From: Rhodanobacteraceae bacterium
GTDB taxonomy: Bacteria; Pseudomonadota; Gammaproteobacteria; Xanthomonadales; Rhodanobacteraceae
DNA length: 64,000 nt
NCBI GenBank assembly: GCA_030123585.1
Contig: CP126120.1
Span: 434,001-498,000 of the forward strand
Direction of reading: 5' to 3'
In this document: piece after piece, positions 9,509 to 18,126 of the stretch
How positions within the stretch are numbered: the stretch's first letter is position 1
How the letters are laid out: the number at the start of each line of letters is the position of its first letter
Notes under the pieces: generated by a model
What the model saw: only the letters and a program-made list of their open reading frames with translations
The model's database searches: none
Told to the model about the DNA's origin: nothing
Program-made: the position numbers and the translations under genes

Positions 9509-10316
9509 ACTGCAACGCGACTTTCTGGCCGCGCTGTATGCGGGCGACACGCCCGGCCTGCTGGACGCGATCGCGGGCCACGGCCTGGCGCCGGCCGCGC
9601 GTCTGCAGGTCTATCGCCACAACGTCGAGACGGTGCAACGCGGCGCGCTCGAAACCGCGTTTCCGGCGGTACGGGCGCTGGTCGGCGAGGCGTTTTTCGC
9701 GCAATCTGCGGAACGCTATCGCCAGGCACACCCTTCGCGGTCGGGCAACCTGCAGGCATTCGGCGCGCATTTTGCGGCGTTCCTCGAAGCGCTGCCCGAG
9801 ACACGTAGTCTGCCCTACCTCGGCGACGTGGCCCGGCTGGAATGGCTGCGCCAGCAAAGTGCGCTGGCCGCCGATGCCGAAGCGTTGGATGTGGGCGCGT
9901 TCGCACATGCGCTGGCCAGCATGCAGGGCGCGCTCCGGATCGCCCTGCACCCGAGCTTGCGTCTGCTCGCCAGCCGCCAGCCGGTGTTGTCAATCTGGCG
10001 TTATGCGCTGAACCCGACGGAGGATTCCTTCACGCCGCCCGAAGCCGGCGAGCGCGTGCTGCTGTGGCGCAGCGGGGACGAGGTCACGATGAGTGCGCTC
10101 GATGCCGCAAGTTTCACCTGCATCGGGGCCCTGGCACAGGACGGCACACTCGACGACGCGCATGCCGCGGCCCTGTCACGGGATCCCGATTTCGATCTGC
10201 CCGGTTGCATGACCAGCCTGGTCGACAACGGACTGGTCACGGCGCTCACCGAAGTCGAACCGCCTGCTGCGCCGGGCCGCGATACCGGTCCAACACGGCC
10301 ATGCTGCAGCAACTGA
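9483..10316 (+). CDS. bufC: DUF2063 partner protein of the bufferin maturase
   Basis: 277 residues. The N-terminal DUF2063 domain is plain (LRELQRDFLAALY, ARLQVYRHNV, AFPAVRALVGEAFF, LGDVARLEWLRQ). The second half fits a winged-helix-like module, proposed in bufferin systems to recognise the precursor and deliver it to the MNIO enzyme. The gene starts inside the end of bufB (26-base overlap) and ends inside doxX (16-base overlap). The C-terminus is Pro-rich and ends with CCSN; I cannot assign a role to those cysteines. Confidence 0.9.
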   Translation: MSAAPALRELQRDFLAALYAGDTPGLLDAIAGHGLAPAARLQVYRHNVETVQRGALETAFPAVRALVGEAFFAQSAERYRQAHPSRSGNLQAFGAHFAAFLEALPETRSLPYLGDVARLEWLRQQSALAADAEALDVGAFAHALASMQGALRIALHPSLRLLASRQPVLSIWRYALNPTEDSFTPPEAGERVLLWRSGDEVTMSALDAASFTCIGALAQDGTLDDAHAAALSRDPDFDLPGCMTSLVDNGLVTALTEVEPPAAPGRDTGPTRPCCSN

Positions 10317-10810
10317 CGAGTTGCTATGTGCATACCGCGCGCGGCCTCGCCGACTGGCTGGGGCCGACCGTGCTGCTGTTGCTGCGCGTGTGGGTGGCGC
10401 TCGCGTTCTGGCGTGCCGGCGTGGTCAAGTTCGAAGATCCAGGTGGCACGCTGTTCCTGTTCAACACCACCTACCAGGTGCCGCTGCTGCCGCCCGACGT
10501 GGCCGCGGTCGCGAGTACCTGGATCGAGCTGGTGGTGCCGTGGCTGGTCGGTCTGGGCATCGCCGGACGGCTCAGTGCGTTGTTCCTGTTCATCTACAAC
10601 ATCATTGCGTTCGTTTCCTTCCCGGCACTTTGGCCGCACGGATTCTGGGCCGGGCTTTTCAGCACGTCGGCCTTCGCCGACCACAAGGTCTGGGGCCTGA
10701 TGCTGCTGGCCGTGATCGCATGGGGACCGGGGCGCTGGTCGCTGGACACGCTGTTCGTGCAGCTTGTGCGGACCTGGCAGGCGCGGCGCCGCCCGGTGCC
10801 ACCGACGTAA
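10301..10810 (+). CDS. DoxX-family membrane protein of the bufferin operon
   Basis: 169 residues with four predicted membrane helices (around 17-35, 70-88, 93-110 and 130-145). The pattern LLLRVWVALAFWRAGVVKF is typical of DoxX. DoxX proteins often occur as the fourth gene of bufferin operons; they are quinone-pool-related membrane proteins of unclear biochemical role. The ATG at 10301 lies inside bufC (16-base overlap), so translation is probably coupled. The frame is open much further upstream, but only antisense-like sequence lies there. Confidence 0.88.
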   Translation: MLQQLTSCYVHTARGLADWLGPTVLLLLRVWVALAFWRAGVVKFEDPGGTLFLFNTTYQVPLLPPDVAAVASTWIELVVPWLVGLGIAGRLSALFLFIYNIIAFVSFPALWPHGFWAGLFSTSAFADHKVWGLMLLAVIAWGPGRWSLDTLFVQLVRTWQARRRPVPPT

Positions 10811-10848
10811 ACTCACCGTCGCATGCGTGAAGTGGAGAAACTGATCCG

Positions 10849-11358
10849 ATGCAACATGACGCCACCCTGATCGAAGCCGCACGCGCAGGCGACGAGTCGG
10901 CGCTGGAGCGGCTGCTGTCGGAATGCCAGCCGGACCTGCGCCGGATCGCACGCGGCGAGTGCGCATCCGCGGCCGACGCCGAGGATGCCGTGCAGGAAAG
11001 CCTGTGGCTGGTGTATCGCCGGATCGGCGCCTTGCGCACCGTCGGTTCGTTCGGGGCGTGGCTGTTCTCGATCGTGCGTCGTGAATGCCAGCGCCTGATG
11101 CGGCGCATGCGCGGACAGGTCGCACTGCCGGATGACGATCACCGCATCTTCGCCTATTACACCCGACCCGATCTGCGCCTCGACCTCGCCGCCGCGATCC
11201 AGTCCTTGCCGGACAAGTATCGCGAGGCGATCGTCCTGCGCGACTTCGAGGAAAACACGATCACCGAGATTGCCGAAGCCCTGCGCCTCACCCGCGCGGC
11301 GGTGAAAAGCCGCATCCATCGCGGCCGCGAGATGATCCGCGAGTACCTGCAGGACTGA
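10849..11358 (+). CDS. ECF-family RNA polymerase sigma factor
   Basis: 169 residues. Region 2 (DAEDAVQESLWLVYRRI, then FGAWLFSIVRRECQRLMRR) and region 4 (LPDKYREAIVLRDFEENTITEIAEAL, helix-turn-helix through SRIHRGREMI) are both intact. It follows the bufferin operon by 38 bases on the same strand and probably controls it, perhaps through the GTAACC-N16-CGTC site upstream of bufA. No anti-sigma gene (zinc-binding or membrane type) is next to it; the facing genes are copD and copC. GGAG lies 11 bases before the ATG. Confidence 0.92.
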   Translation: MQHDATLIEAARAGDESALERLLSECQPDLRRIARGECASAADAEDAVQESLWLVYRRIGALRTVGSFGAWLFSIVRRECQRLMRRMRGQVALPDDDHRIFAYYTRPDLRLDLAAAIQSLPDKYREAIVLRDFEENTITEIAEALRLTRAAVKSRIHRGREMIREYLQD

Positions 11359-11390
11359 AGCCGTGCCGGATTTGCGTGTTCCGGACCGCG

Positions 11391-12401
11391 CTACCCGCAC
11401 CCACTGCCGACGCGTACGCAACCGTGATCCCCGTGCGCCACAGGGTCAGGCATCCCGGCTTGTGCGTTGGGCACCCGGCTGTCTGCCTGCATCATCTGCA
11501 TTGGCGCATCTGCCGGCGGCATGCTGTGGATCAGGTTGGCGGCGGCGCCGATCACCAGCAGGCCGAGTACGCTTTCCAGCAACACGGCCCGCGCGCAGCT
11601 GCGGACCACGGCATGGCGCGCCGCGGGCTGGTTTTCCGATGCCGTGCGCCCCGGGCCGGTCGCTGCACCGGGCGGTGCGGCGCCCGCCAGCCGCAACAAC
11701 TTCGGCAGTTTGATGTAGCGATTGTGCGCACCGATCGCGATCATCGCGAGCACGATCGCGACCTTGACGTCGAGCGTGGTGCCGTAGCGGCTGGTCCACA
11801 GTGCCGCGAAGCTGCCAAGCTGGCCGAGGGCGTTGTAGATACCGGCGGCCAGCACCACCGCCAGTGCAGCGCCTGACAAAGTGGAAAGCCGCTGGAAGAT
11901 CGCCGCGCTGGCGCGCAGTGGATCACCATGCGCGCGCAGCTTCGGAAACACCACCAGGGTCATTCCGAACAGGCTGCCCACCCATGCGCCCGCGGCCAGC
12001 ATGTGCGCCCAGTCGACCCACACGGCGAGTTTGAAATCGCCATGATCCGCGGGGTGGCCGGTGTCGCTGCGGGTCAGCACGATTGCGGCCAGCGCGATCG
12101 CCATCAGCCAGCCAGCCCAGGCGTGTTCGGGGTGGCGCCGGGCCCATCCCCACGCCAGCCACAGCAGCACCAACGCCGGCACCCGCCAAACCCAGATGTG
12201 GCCATAGTGCGTGACGTGCAGCACCAGACCCATCGCCGACCAGACACTCGCCCATGCACCACCGTTCATCTCCAGGGTGCGGGACAGCAGAATCCCGAAG
12301 CTCGCCAGCGTCACCAGCACGAATACCACGCCAGTTGCATGCAGCAGACCACGACGGACACCAATCTCGGCGCGGGGCAGCACCGCCAGATCACAGGCCA
12401 C
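11391..12401 (-). CDS. copD: CopD-family copper-resistance membrane protein
   Basis: 336 residues from the GTG at 12401, with about eight membrane helices and the CopD block DWAHMLAAGAWVGSLFGMTL. It would work with CopC in moving or handling periplasmic copper. The start is uncertain: codons in frame upstream to 12479 encode a continuation of the first helix (GFDILALITAVGC), yet contain no ATG, GTG or TTG. A good GAGG sits at the copC stop and points to an unusual start, for example ACG at 12464 or ATT at 12452. The C-terminus is Met/His-containing (MPPADAPMQMM, AHGDHGC), in keeping with copper binding. It converges on the ECF sigma gene with a 32-base gap. Confidence 0.88.
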   Translation of the reverse strand: MACDLAVLPRAEIGVRRGLLHATGVVFVLVTLASFGILLSRTLEMNGGAWASVWSAMGLVLHVTHYGHIWVWRVPALVLLWLAWGWARRHPEHAWAGWLMAIALAAIVLTRSDTGHPADHGDFKLAVWVDWAHMLAAGAWVGSLFGMTLVVFPKLRAHGDPLRASAAIFQRLSTLSGAALAVVLAAGIYNALGQLGSFAALWTSRYGTTLDVKVAIVLAMIAIGAHNRYIKLPKLLRLAGAAPPGAATGPGRTASENQPAARHAVVRSCARAVLLESVLGLLVIGAAANLIHSMPPADAPMQMMQADSRVPNAQAGMPDPVAHGDHGCVRVGSGCG

Positions 12402-12474
12402 GCAACCGACGGCCGTGATCAGTGCAAGGATGTCGAATCCGCTGAGGGCAATGGAAACTGGCGTGGTGAAATCC

Positions 12475-12834
12475 TCACTTCACCGTGAAGGCAAAGTGCC
12501 CTTCGGTATGGTGGCCGTCGTGGGCGATCACGCTCCAGTACACCGTGTATCGGCCGGCAGATACATCGGCGGGCAGCGGGGTTTCGAGCAACGCGTGGTT
12601 TTTTGCATCGACCTCGCCCTTGCCGAGGCTGATCTGCTTGCCTGCGGCGCTCTTGACGATCAGGGTTGAAAACACCGGTTCGATTTCGCCATCGAACCAC
12701 ACCTTGACTTCCTTCGGGGCGGTCGCGACGGTGGCGCCGACGTGCGGCGACGAATTGTCGGGAAAGGCGTGGGCCAACGCGATGGCGGGCGTGGCAAGCG
12801 CCACGACCAGTGCAGCCACAAGCAAATTGCGCAT
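12475..12834 (-). CDS. copC: CopC-type periplasmic copper-binding protein
   Basis: 119 residues: signal peptide 1-21 ending ALA, so the mature protein starts HAFPDNSSP, placing a His at the N-terminus as in the Cu(II) brace of CopC. The cupredoxin-like fold motifs are present (APKEVKVWFDGEIEP, RYTVYWSVIAHDGHHTEG). The DxH part of HDGHHTEGH supplies the remaining Cu(II) ligands expected of the family. copD follows immediately; the TGA of copC lies within the only good ribosome-binding sequence for copD. Confidence 0.93.
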   Translation of the reverse strand: MRNLLVAALVVALATPAIALAHAFPDNSSPHVGATVATAPKEVKVWFDGEIEPVFSTLIVKSAAGKQISLGKGEVDAKNHALLETPLPADVSAGRYTVYWSVIAHDGHHTEGHFAFTVK

Positions 12835-12851
12835 GCGGGGAACCTCGTGGA

Positions 12852-13739
12852 TCAGTGGAACAGGGGCGCGCCGAATCCATGCGGCGCGAGGTCATCGAGA
12901 TAAAAATCAAACTCGAACAGGACGCCCACCGAGTTGCCGGTGCGGCGATTGATGGGTATTTGCGCTTCGATGCCCCATTGGAAATAATGCCCGACCCAGG
13001 TCACGCCGGGGTCGACGTAACCGGTGGTCTGGCCATGGCAGCCGCGATCGAGACAGGTCTGCATCGGAAACTCGATGATCGGGATCATCTTGTTGAACGG
13101 TGCCTTGATGCCGACGTACTTCACGAAATTCTGCAGATAGGGGATGCTGTATTGCAGTGACAAGTCCCAGTTCAGCATGCGCGGCACGTTGGCATCGTTG
13201 GGCAGGTCGGCCCCGATCGCACCGGTGACCGCGAATGGTCGCAGCCAGTTCGCGTGCGCAAAGCCGAACCCTTGCCCGAAATTGAATTGCGGCGACCAGG
13301 TCGAATAACCGGCACGCACTGCACGGCTGCCGGTATGCGCGAAAGTGCGGTTGATTTCAAATGAACCGATCGATTCCGTGGACGGGTCCAGATAGACCTG
13401 CCACACCCCGCCAAGCGTGAAGTTGTCCCAGCCGTGCACGGCCGGGACACCCCCGCCCGTGGCACCGAAATAGTCACCGCCTGCTGTCAGCGAAAAGCCG
13501 GGTGTGATTGGCTTGGCGACGGCGATACCGAGATCGTCCTGCTCCACGCCATCGACGCGGATGTGGCTGAAGACCAGCGGCAGTTCCGCGCCGATCCCCG
13601 GATCATCGAAGGTCAGGGTCGAGGGAAACAGGCGCTGTCCGGCGATGGCGTGGGCGCCGGCGGGCGTGGTTCCGGCAAGCATCAGTGCCACGGCTGCTGC
13701 ACCCAGCCAGCATCGGGTTCGGATAGCTCGAAGTTGCAT
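12852..13739 (-). CDS. Predicted outer-membrane / periplasmic beta-structured protein of the cop cluster
   Basis: 295 residues, beginning with a signal peptide (hydrophobic core LGAAAVALMLAG, ending GAHA). The mature region alternates polar and aromatic residues and glycine (GDYFGATGGG, WDNFTLGGVWQVYLD, VTWVGHYFQWGIEAQIPI, VGVLFEFDFYLDDL), as in outer-membrane beta-barrels of the phenol-pathway transporter-like type. One pair CLDRGCHG could form a disulfide or bind metal. It lies 17 bases upstream of copC on the same strand, so it is the likely first gene of a copper operon. Function is unassigned; localisation is inference from sequence character. Confidence 0.75.
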   Translation of the reverse strand: MQLRAIRTRCWLGAAAVALMLAGTTPAGAHAIAGQRLFPSTLTFDDPGIGAELPLVFSHIRVDGVEQDDLGIAVAKPITPGFSLTAGGDYFGATGGGVPAVHGWDNFTLGGVWQVYLDPSTESIGSFEINRTFAHTGSRAVRAGYSTWSPQFNFGQGFGFAHANWLRPFAVTGAIGADLPNDANVPRMLNWDLSLQYSIPYLQNFVKYVGIKAPFNKMIPIIEFPMQTCLDRGCHGQTTGYVDPGVTWVGHYFQWGIEAQIPINRRTGNSVGVLFEFDFYLDDLAPHGFGAPLFH

Positions 13740-13997
13740 TCCGCATGGACCTTTTGCGACACGGGGCTCGTGTCGACACCCGCCGGTGTCTTGGCGCAGC
13801 AAGGCACGAGCGTGGATGCGGCTGGGAGAACCCCATCGACTCGGCGCCGACCAAGCACCGGTGCCCAGTATTGCGGTCATGGGCCTTTCCGCAATGCGGC
13901 AAATTGCCGCAGTACGCGATGCGGCGCACGGAACCCGCCGGTCACCGCGTCTGCGGATGATAAAATTTGCGAATCGTCTTGTTCCCCAACGCATCCT

Positions 13998-15356
13998 GTG
14001 TCTACCGATTCCCTGACCGGCACCGAAAAGCGTGCCGCACTGTCGCTTGCAGGCATCTTTGCCCTGCGCATGCTCGGCCTGTTCATGATCTACCCGGTGT
14101 TCGCGCCGTGGGCGCGGCATCTGCCGGATGCAACCGCCGTGACCATCGGCCTCGCGCTCGGGGTGTACGGACTTACCCAGGCCGTCTTGCAGATCCCGTT
14201 CGGATTCCTGTCCGACCGCATCGGCCGCAAGCCGGTCATCGCCGCGGGCCTGTTGCTGTTCGCGGTGGGCAGCGTGATTGCAGCCCTGTCGCCCTCGATC
14301 GACGGCATCGTGCTGGGGCGTCTGCTGCAGGGCGCGGGCGCGGTGGGATCGACGGTACTGGCGTTGGCGGCAGACCTGACGCTGGAAGAACACCGCACCC
14401 GCGCGATGGCGTTGATCGGCATGACCATCGGCCTGGCGTTCGGTGTGGCGGTGGTGTTGGGTCCGGTGCTGACGGGCTGGATCGGCGTGCGCGGCATTTT
14501 CTGGCTGACCGCCGTGCTGGCAGGCTTAGGCATCGCGGTGCTGTACCTGCTGGTGCCGCGTACCGACGCACACACGCTGCACCGCGACGCCGAACCCGTG
14601 CCCGCCTTGTTCCGCCGGGTGTTGGCCGACCGCGAACTGCGACGCCTCGATGTCGGCATCTTCAGTCAGCACGCGATCCTGACCGCAAGTTTCCTCACGA
14701 TTCCCTTCCTGCTGGCGCACGCAGGCGTGGCCCTGCATCACCAGTGGTGGGTGTATCTGCCGGTGTTGGTCGCCTCGATCGTGTTGCTGGTGCCGTTGGT
14801 CAGCGTGGCCGAGCGCGGGCGCATGAAGCCGGTCTTCCTGGCCGCCATCGGTTTGCTCGCTGCGGGTCAGGTATTGTTCCCGTGGGGACGCGCCCACCTG
14901 TCCCTGATGGTGCTGGGCCTCATCCTGTTTTTCACCGCCTTCAACGTGCTCGAATCGGTGCTGCCCTCGCTGGTTTCGCGCCTCGCCCCCGCGGATGCCA
15001 AGGGCACCGCGATGGGTGTGTACTCGTCATCGCAGTTCTTCGGCATTTTCGTGGGCGGCGTGCTCGGTGGCTCGATCGACAGCCGCTGGGGCGTGGATGG
15101 TGTGGTCGCGTTTTGCATCGTCGTGGCGGTGCTGTGGTGGCTGGTGGCGTGGCGCATGCGACCGCCGGCGCAAGTGTCGAACCGCACCTTGCGTGTCGCG
15201 GTACGTGACGAAAGGGAAGCCCGGAAGCTGGAGGAGAAACTTCGGCAAGTACCCGGCGTCCTGGAAGCCGTCGTGGTCCACGAGGAGGGCGTTGCCTATG
15301 TCCGCGCCGAACGAAGTCTGGATTTGCGTGGCCTCACTGCGGCCATCGCGGGTTGA
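13998..15356 (+). CDS. yajR: YajR-like major facilitator transporter with C-terminal ferredoxin-like domain
   Basis: 452 residues from a GTG start. Twelve membrane helices fill residues 10-385, with the MFS signature GFLSDRIGRKPVIAAG. The stretch RMLGLFMIYPVFAPW and the following VYGLTQAVLQIPFG strongly resemble E. coli YajR. The last 60 residues (RTLRVAVRDEREARKLEEKL, then VLEAVVVHEEGVAYV) match the soluble YAM domain of YajR, an HMA-like fold. The natural substrate of YajR is unsettled. It is read away from the copper genes across a 258-base gap with a TAAAAT at 13961-13966 but no clear -35 box. I consider a role in metal or stress export possible, not shown. Confidence 0.87.
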   Translation: MSTDSLTGTEKRAALSLAGIFALRMLGLFMIYPVFAPWARHLPDATAVTIGLALGVYGLTQAVLQIPFGFLSDRIGRKPVIAAGLLLFAVGSVIAALSPSIDGIVLGRLLQGAGAVGSTVLALAADLTLEEHRTRAMALIGMTIGLAFGVAVVLGPVLTGWIGVRGIFWLTAVLAGLGIAVLYLLVPRTDAHTLHRDAEPVPALFRRVLADRELRRLDVGIFSQHAILTASFLTIPFLLAHAGVALHHQWWVYLPVLVASIVLLVPLVSVAERGRMKPVFLAAIGLLAAGQVLFPWGRAHLSLMVLGLILFFTAFNVLESVLPSLVSRLAPADAKGTAMGVYSSSQFFGIFVGGVLGGSIDSRWGVDGVVAFCIVVAVLWWLVAWRMRPPAQVSNRTLRVAVRDEREARKLEEKLRQVPGVLEAVVVHEEGVAYVRAERSLDLRGLTAAIAG

Positions 15357-15432
15357 ACGTCTGCTCGCGCCACAGGGGGCGGATGCGGCACATTCAGCGG
15401 CGGCCCGACGGGAAGCCTGCGTCAGCCGCGGA

Positions 15433-15885
15433 TCAATGCAGTGGTTGATACGGTGGCGGCGGCGGTATCGGCAGTTGTTTCATCAGCGCGATTACCTGAT
15501 GTTGGGTTGCCGGATGGTCATCAATGAACGCGATGATTTGTAGATACCGGCGCTCGGAAAGATGATGGCTGCGAATCGCCGCCTTGATTTGCGCGGTGGC
15601 TGCACGTTCCAGCCGGGCGCGCTCGGCTGGAGTTGATGCACTGCTGATGCCGGGTTGCGCAGCCTGCTTGACGCTGCCGATCGCCACGACGGCTTGCGCG
15701 AAGTCTTCCAACTCCGCACGAGTAGGCACGGATCGGGAGTGGAACCGCTGCATCGTCTTCGACGCCGGCAGCAATGCATTCTGTTGAGCAGGCGAGGGCG
15801 TTCCGGCGAACGCGGGTGACGCCAGTGCGAGGGACGCAAGGATGCCAGCAAGCACTGCTCCTGGCCGACGAACCCGCCATGGCAT
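15433..15885 (-). CDS. Secreted DUF4168-like protein
   Basis: 150 residues. Signal peptide 1-27 (RRPGAVLAGILASLALASPAFA), then a helical region (ELEDFAQAVVAIGSV, ERARLERAATAQIKAAI, LSERRYLQIIAFIDD) whose length and spacing recall DUF4168. It ends with a proline-rich tail (PIPPPPPYQP). I chose the ATG at 15885 because it gives a standard signal peptide; a GTG at 15930 would add 15 residues, and neither start has a strong ribosome binding site. It converges on yajR. Function is unknown. Confidence 0.65.
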   Translation of the reverse strand: MPWRVRRPGAVLAGILASLALASPAFAGTPSPAQQNALLPASKTMQRFHSRSVPTRAELEDFAQAVVAIGSVKQAAQPGISSASTPAERARLERAATAQIKAAIRSHHLSERRYLQIIAFIDDHPATQHQVIALMKQLPIPPPPPYQPLH

Positions 15886-15930
15886 GCGGGGCGGGAGCGA
15901 AATCGCATTGTCAAAGCGTTGAACTACCAC

Positions 15931-16195
15931 GGAGCGAGGCTAACGTGCATCCGTCGGAGGTTCAAGCCAAGGCATGTCGTTTAGTCTTTCGGCTACCGTG
16001 TCCAGCAGGGTGCGCGTAGTGTCCAAACGTGCGAAAGTCGGGGGAGCCGAGCCTTGCATATCGCCTGCTGGTCATCGGGATTCCATTTTGAACTCCCCGT
16101 GTCAGGCAGGATGCCGGCCAGCGACGCCTGCTCCGGTACAAGCCATGGCAGCGGTGGTCCCGAATCCAGACATCCAACCCAACCCGGGAGAGCGC
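15931..16195 (+). promoter_or_regulatory. Possible structured leader upstream of nhaA
   Basis: A 265-base gap before nhaA with pairing potential: GGGGAG at 16041-16046 with CTCCCC at 16093-16098, and CAGGC at 16103-16107 with GCCTG at 16126-16130. Upstream regions of some nhaA genes carry an ion-responsive RNA (nhaA-I motif). I cannot confirm the consensus here, so this is only a candidate. Confidence 0.2.
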
Positions 16196-17410
16196 ATGAC
16201 ACGCTTCGTCGATTGGCTGCCGCTGCAGCGTACACGCGACTTCATGGCCAACGAAGCCGCGGGGGGACTGGTGCTGATGGCGGCCGCGGCGCTGGCACTC
16301 GTTGTCGCGAATTCGCCGCTGGCGTCAGACTACTTTGCTGCACTTCAAGTCCATGTGGGACCGCTCAGTGTGCAGCACTGGATCAACGATGGTCTGATGG
16401 CCGTGTTCTTTCTGCTGATGGGCATGGAAATCAAGCGCGAGGCGCTGGATGGCGACCTGGCAACCTGGCCGCAGCGCATCCTGCCAGGTATCTGCGCCCT
16501 TGGCGGCATGCTGGTGCCGGCGCTGATCTATGTGGCATTCAATCATGCCGATACGGAAACCCTGCGCGGCTGGGCCATCCCGACCGCCAGCGATATCGCG
16601 TTCGCACTCGGCGTGCTGTCGCTGCTCGGCTCGGGCATCCCCACATCCCTCAAGGTATTCCTGACGGCGTTGGCGATCATCGACGATCTGGGCGCAATCC
16701 TGATCATTGCGATCTTCTACACCAGCGAGTTGTCGCTTGCGTATCTGTTGGGTACGTGCGCGGTGCTGATGGCGCTGATTGCATTGAATCGCTGCCGCGT
16801 GCGGGTGTTGTGGCCGTATCTGCTACTGGGTGTGGCGTTGTGGATACTGGTGCTGAAGTCCGGCATTCATGCGACACTGGCAGGCGTAGCGCTGGCGTTG
16901 ACGCTGCCGCTCGATGCGAGGGCCAAACGTATCGGTGAGAGGCAAAAACTCGGCGCGCCGCTGCTGCGCGTGCAACACGCGCTGCAGCGCGTGGTGCCGT
17001 TTCTGATCCTCCCTGTTTTCGGCTTTGCCAACGCCGGTGTATCGTTTGCCAGTATCGGTTTGGATCATCTGCTGACACCGTTGACGCTGGCTGTGGCCTG
17101 TGGACTGCTTATAGGCAAGTTCATCGGTGTGTTCGGCTCGGCCGTCGTGACGGTGACACTGGGATTCGCGCGGCTTCCGGCTGGCGCAGGTTGGATGCAG
17201 ATGGCTGGTATTGCGGTGACGTGCGGAATCGGCTTCACGATGAGTCTGTTCATTGGCGTGCTGGCCTTTTCCGACCATGCGTTGCTTCAGGAAGAAGTGA
17301 AAATCGGCATTCTGGCTGCGTCATTGATCGCTGGTCTGGGGGGATGGATGATCCTGCGTTTATCGCGCGGGACACCTTGTGAACAGATCCAGCATCAACC
17401 CGAATCGTAA
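16196..17410 (+). CDS. nhaA: Na+/H+ antiporter NhaA
   Basis: 404 residues with about 12 membrane helices. NhaA exports Na+ or Li+ in exchange for two H+ at the inner membrane. The catalytic aspartates are in place: the pair in ALAIIDDLGAILIIAIF (equivalent to Asp163/164 of E. coli) and the one in IPTASDIAFALG (Asp133). The start MTRFVDWLPLQRTRDFMANE and the stretch GLMAVFFLLMGMEIKRE are typical. GGGAGA lies before the ATG at 16196; an upstream in-frame ATG at 16145 is possible but less likely. It converges with the regA gene. Confidence 0.96.
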   Translation: MTRFVDWLPLQRTRDFMANEAAGGLVLMAAAALALVVANSPLASDYFAALQVHVGPLSVQHWINDGLMAVFFLLMGMEIKREALDGDLATWPQRILPGICALGGMLVPALIYVAFNHADTETLRGWAIPTASDIAFALGVLSLLGSGIPTSLKVFLTALAIIDDLGAILIIAIFYTSELSLAYLLGTCAVLMALIALNRCRVRVLWPYLLLGVALWILVLKSGIHATLAGVALALTLPLDARAKRIGERQKLGAPLLRVQHALQRVVPFLILPVFGFANAGVSFASIGLDHLLTPLTLAVACGLLIGKFIGVFGSAVVTVTLGFARLPAGAGWMQMAGIAVTCGIGFTMSLFIGVLAFSDHALLQEEVKIGILAASLIAGLGGWMILRLSRGTPCEQIQHQPES

Positions 17411-17562
17411 CGCCCCCACTGGAGGCCCGGAGCAAGGTGCTGCTTGCGGTACCGTGGGGTCGATAGCGCGGCGCATGCGTGTCCGAGCTGTGCAATAGTC
17501 GGCCAATCGACAGCGCGTCTTGCCGTGCCGATTGCAAGCACCTGCGGTGGAGATGCTGCGCG

Positions 17563-18126
17563 TTAGCCAGTCTCGCGCACCGGATGCTTGGCGAGTTTGC
17601 GCTGCAGGGTGCGGCGGTGCATGCCCAGGCGGCGGGCGGTTTCGGAAATGTTGCCGTCACATTCATGCAGGGTGCGTTGGATGTGCTCCCACTCCAGACG
17701 GCGCAAGGGCAGCGGCGCCTCGGGGGGTTCCGGTCCGTCATCGTCGACCGTGTCATCGCCCAGCAACGCACGCACCACCGCATCGGCATCCACGGGCTTG
17801 GCCAGATAATCGTGCGCGCCGCGCTTGATCGCCTCCACCGCCGTCGCGATTGAGGCATATCCGGTCAACAGCAGCACCCGCATCGCGGGCACCTCGGCGC
17901 GCAGCGCGGAGATCAGCGCAAGGCCGCTGTCCTCGCCGAGCTTCAGGTCCACCACCGCGTAGCGGGGTTGGACACGCTGCGCGAACCGCACTGCGTCGGC
18001 GGCATCCCGCGCAACACCGACCTCGAACCCGCGGGCACCCAAGGCACGCGCCATGGCACCGGCAAAGATGGCATCGTCTTCGGCCAGCAGCAGGTGTTCG
18101 TGTCGGTCAGCTTCGCACAGGTTCAT
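17563..18126 (-). CDS. regA: RegA/PrrA-type response regulator
   Basis: 187 residues: receiver domain at about 8-130 with the acidic pocket at Glu16-Asp18, phospho-acceptor Asp60 (VVDLKLGEDSG) and conserved Lys in YLAKPVDAD, then a Fis-type helix-turn-helix (NISETARRLGMHRRTLQRKL). RegA/PrrA/ActR proteins are global redox regulators of respiration and energy genes. Its ATG overlaps the TGA of the sensor gene (ATGA), so the pair is translationally coupled. Which genes it controls here is not visible. The nearby quinone reductase, CLC and NhaA genes are candidates only by position. Confidence 0.93.
   Translation of the reverse strand: MNLCEADRHEHLLLAEDDAIFAGAMARALGARGFEVGVARDAADAVRFAQRVQPRYAVVDLKLGEDSGLALISALRAEVPAMRVLLLTGYASIATAVEAIKRGAHDYLAKPVDADAVVRALLGDDTVDDDGPEPPEAPLPLRRLEWEHIQRTLHECDGNISETARRLGMHRRTLQRKLAKHPVRETG

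Noticed and set aside
11363..11713. A plus-strand frame just after the ECF sigma gene as a possible anti-sigma factor
   Set aside because: Lies wholly within copD on the other strand; its Arg/Pro-rich translation lacks a zinc-binding HxxxCxxC motif or membrane helix.
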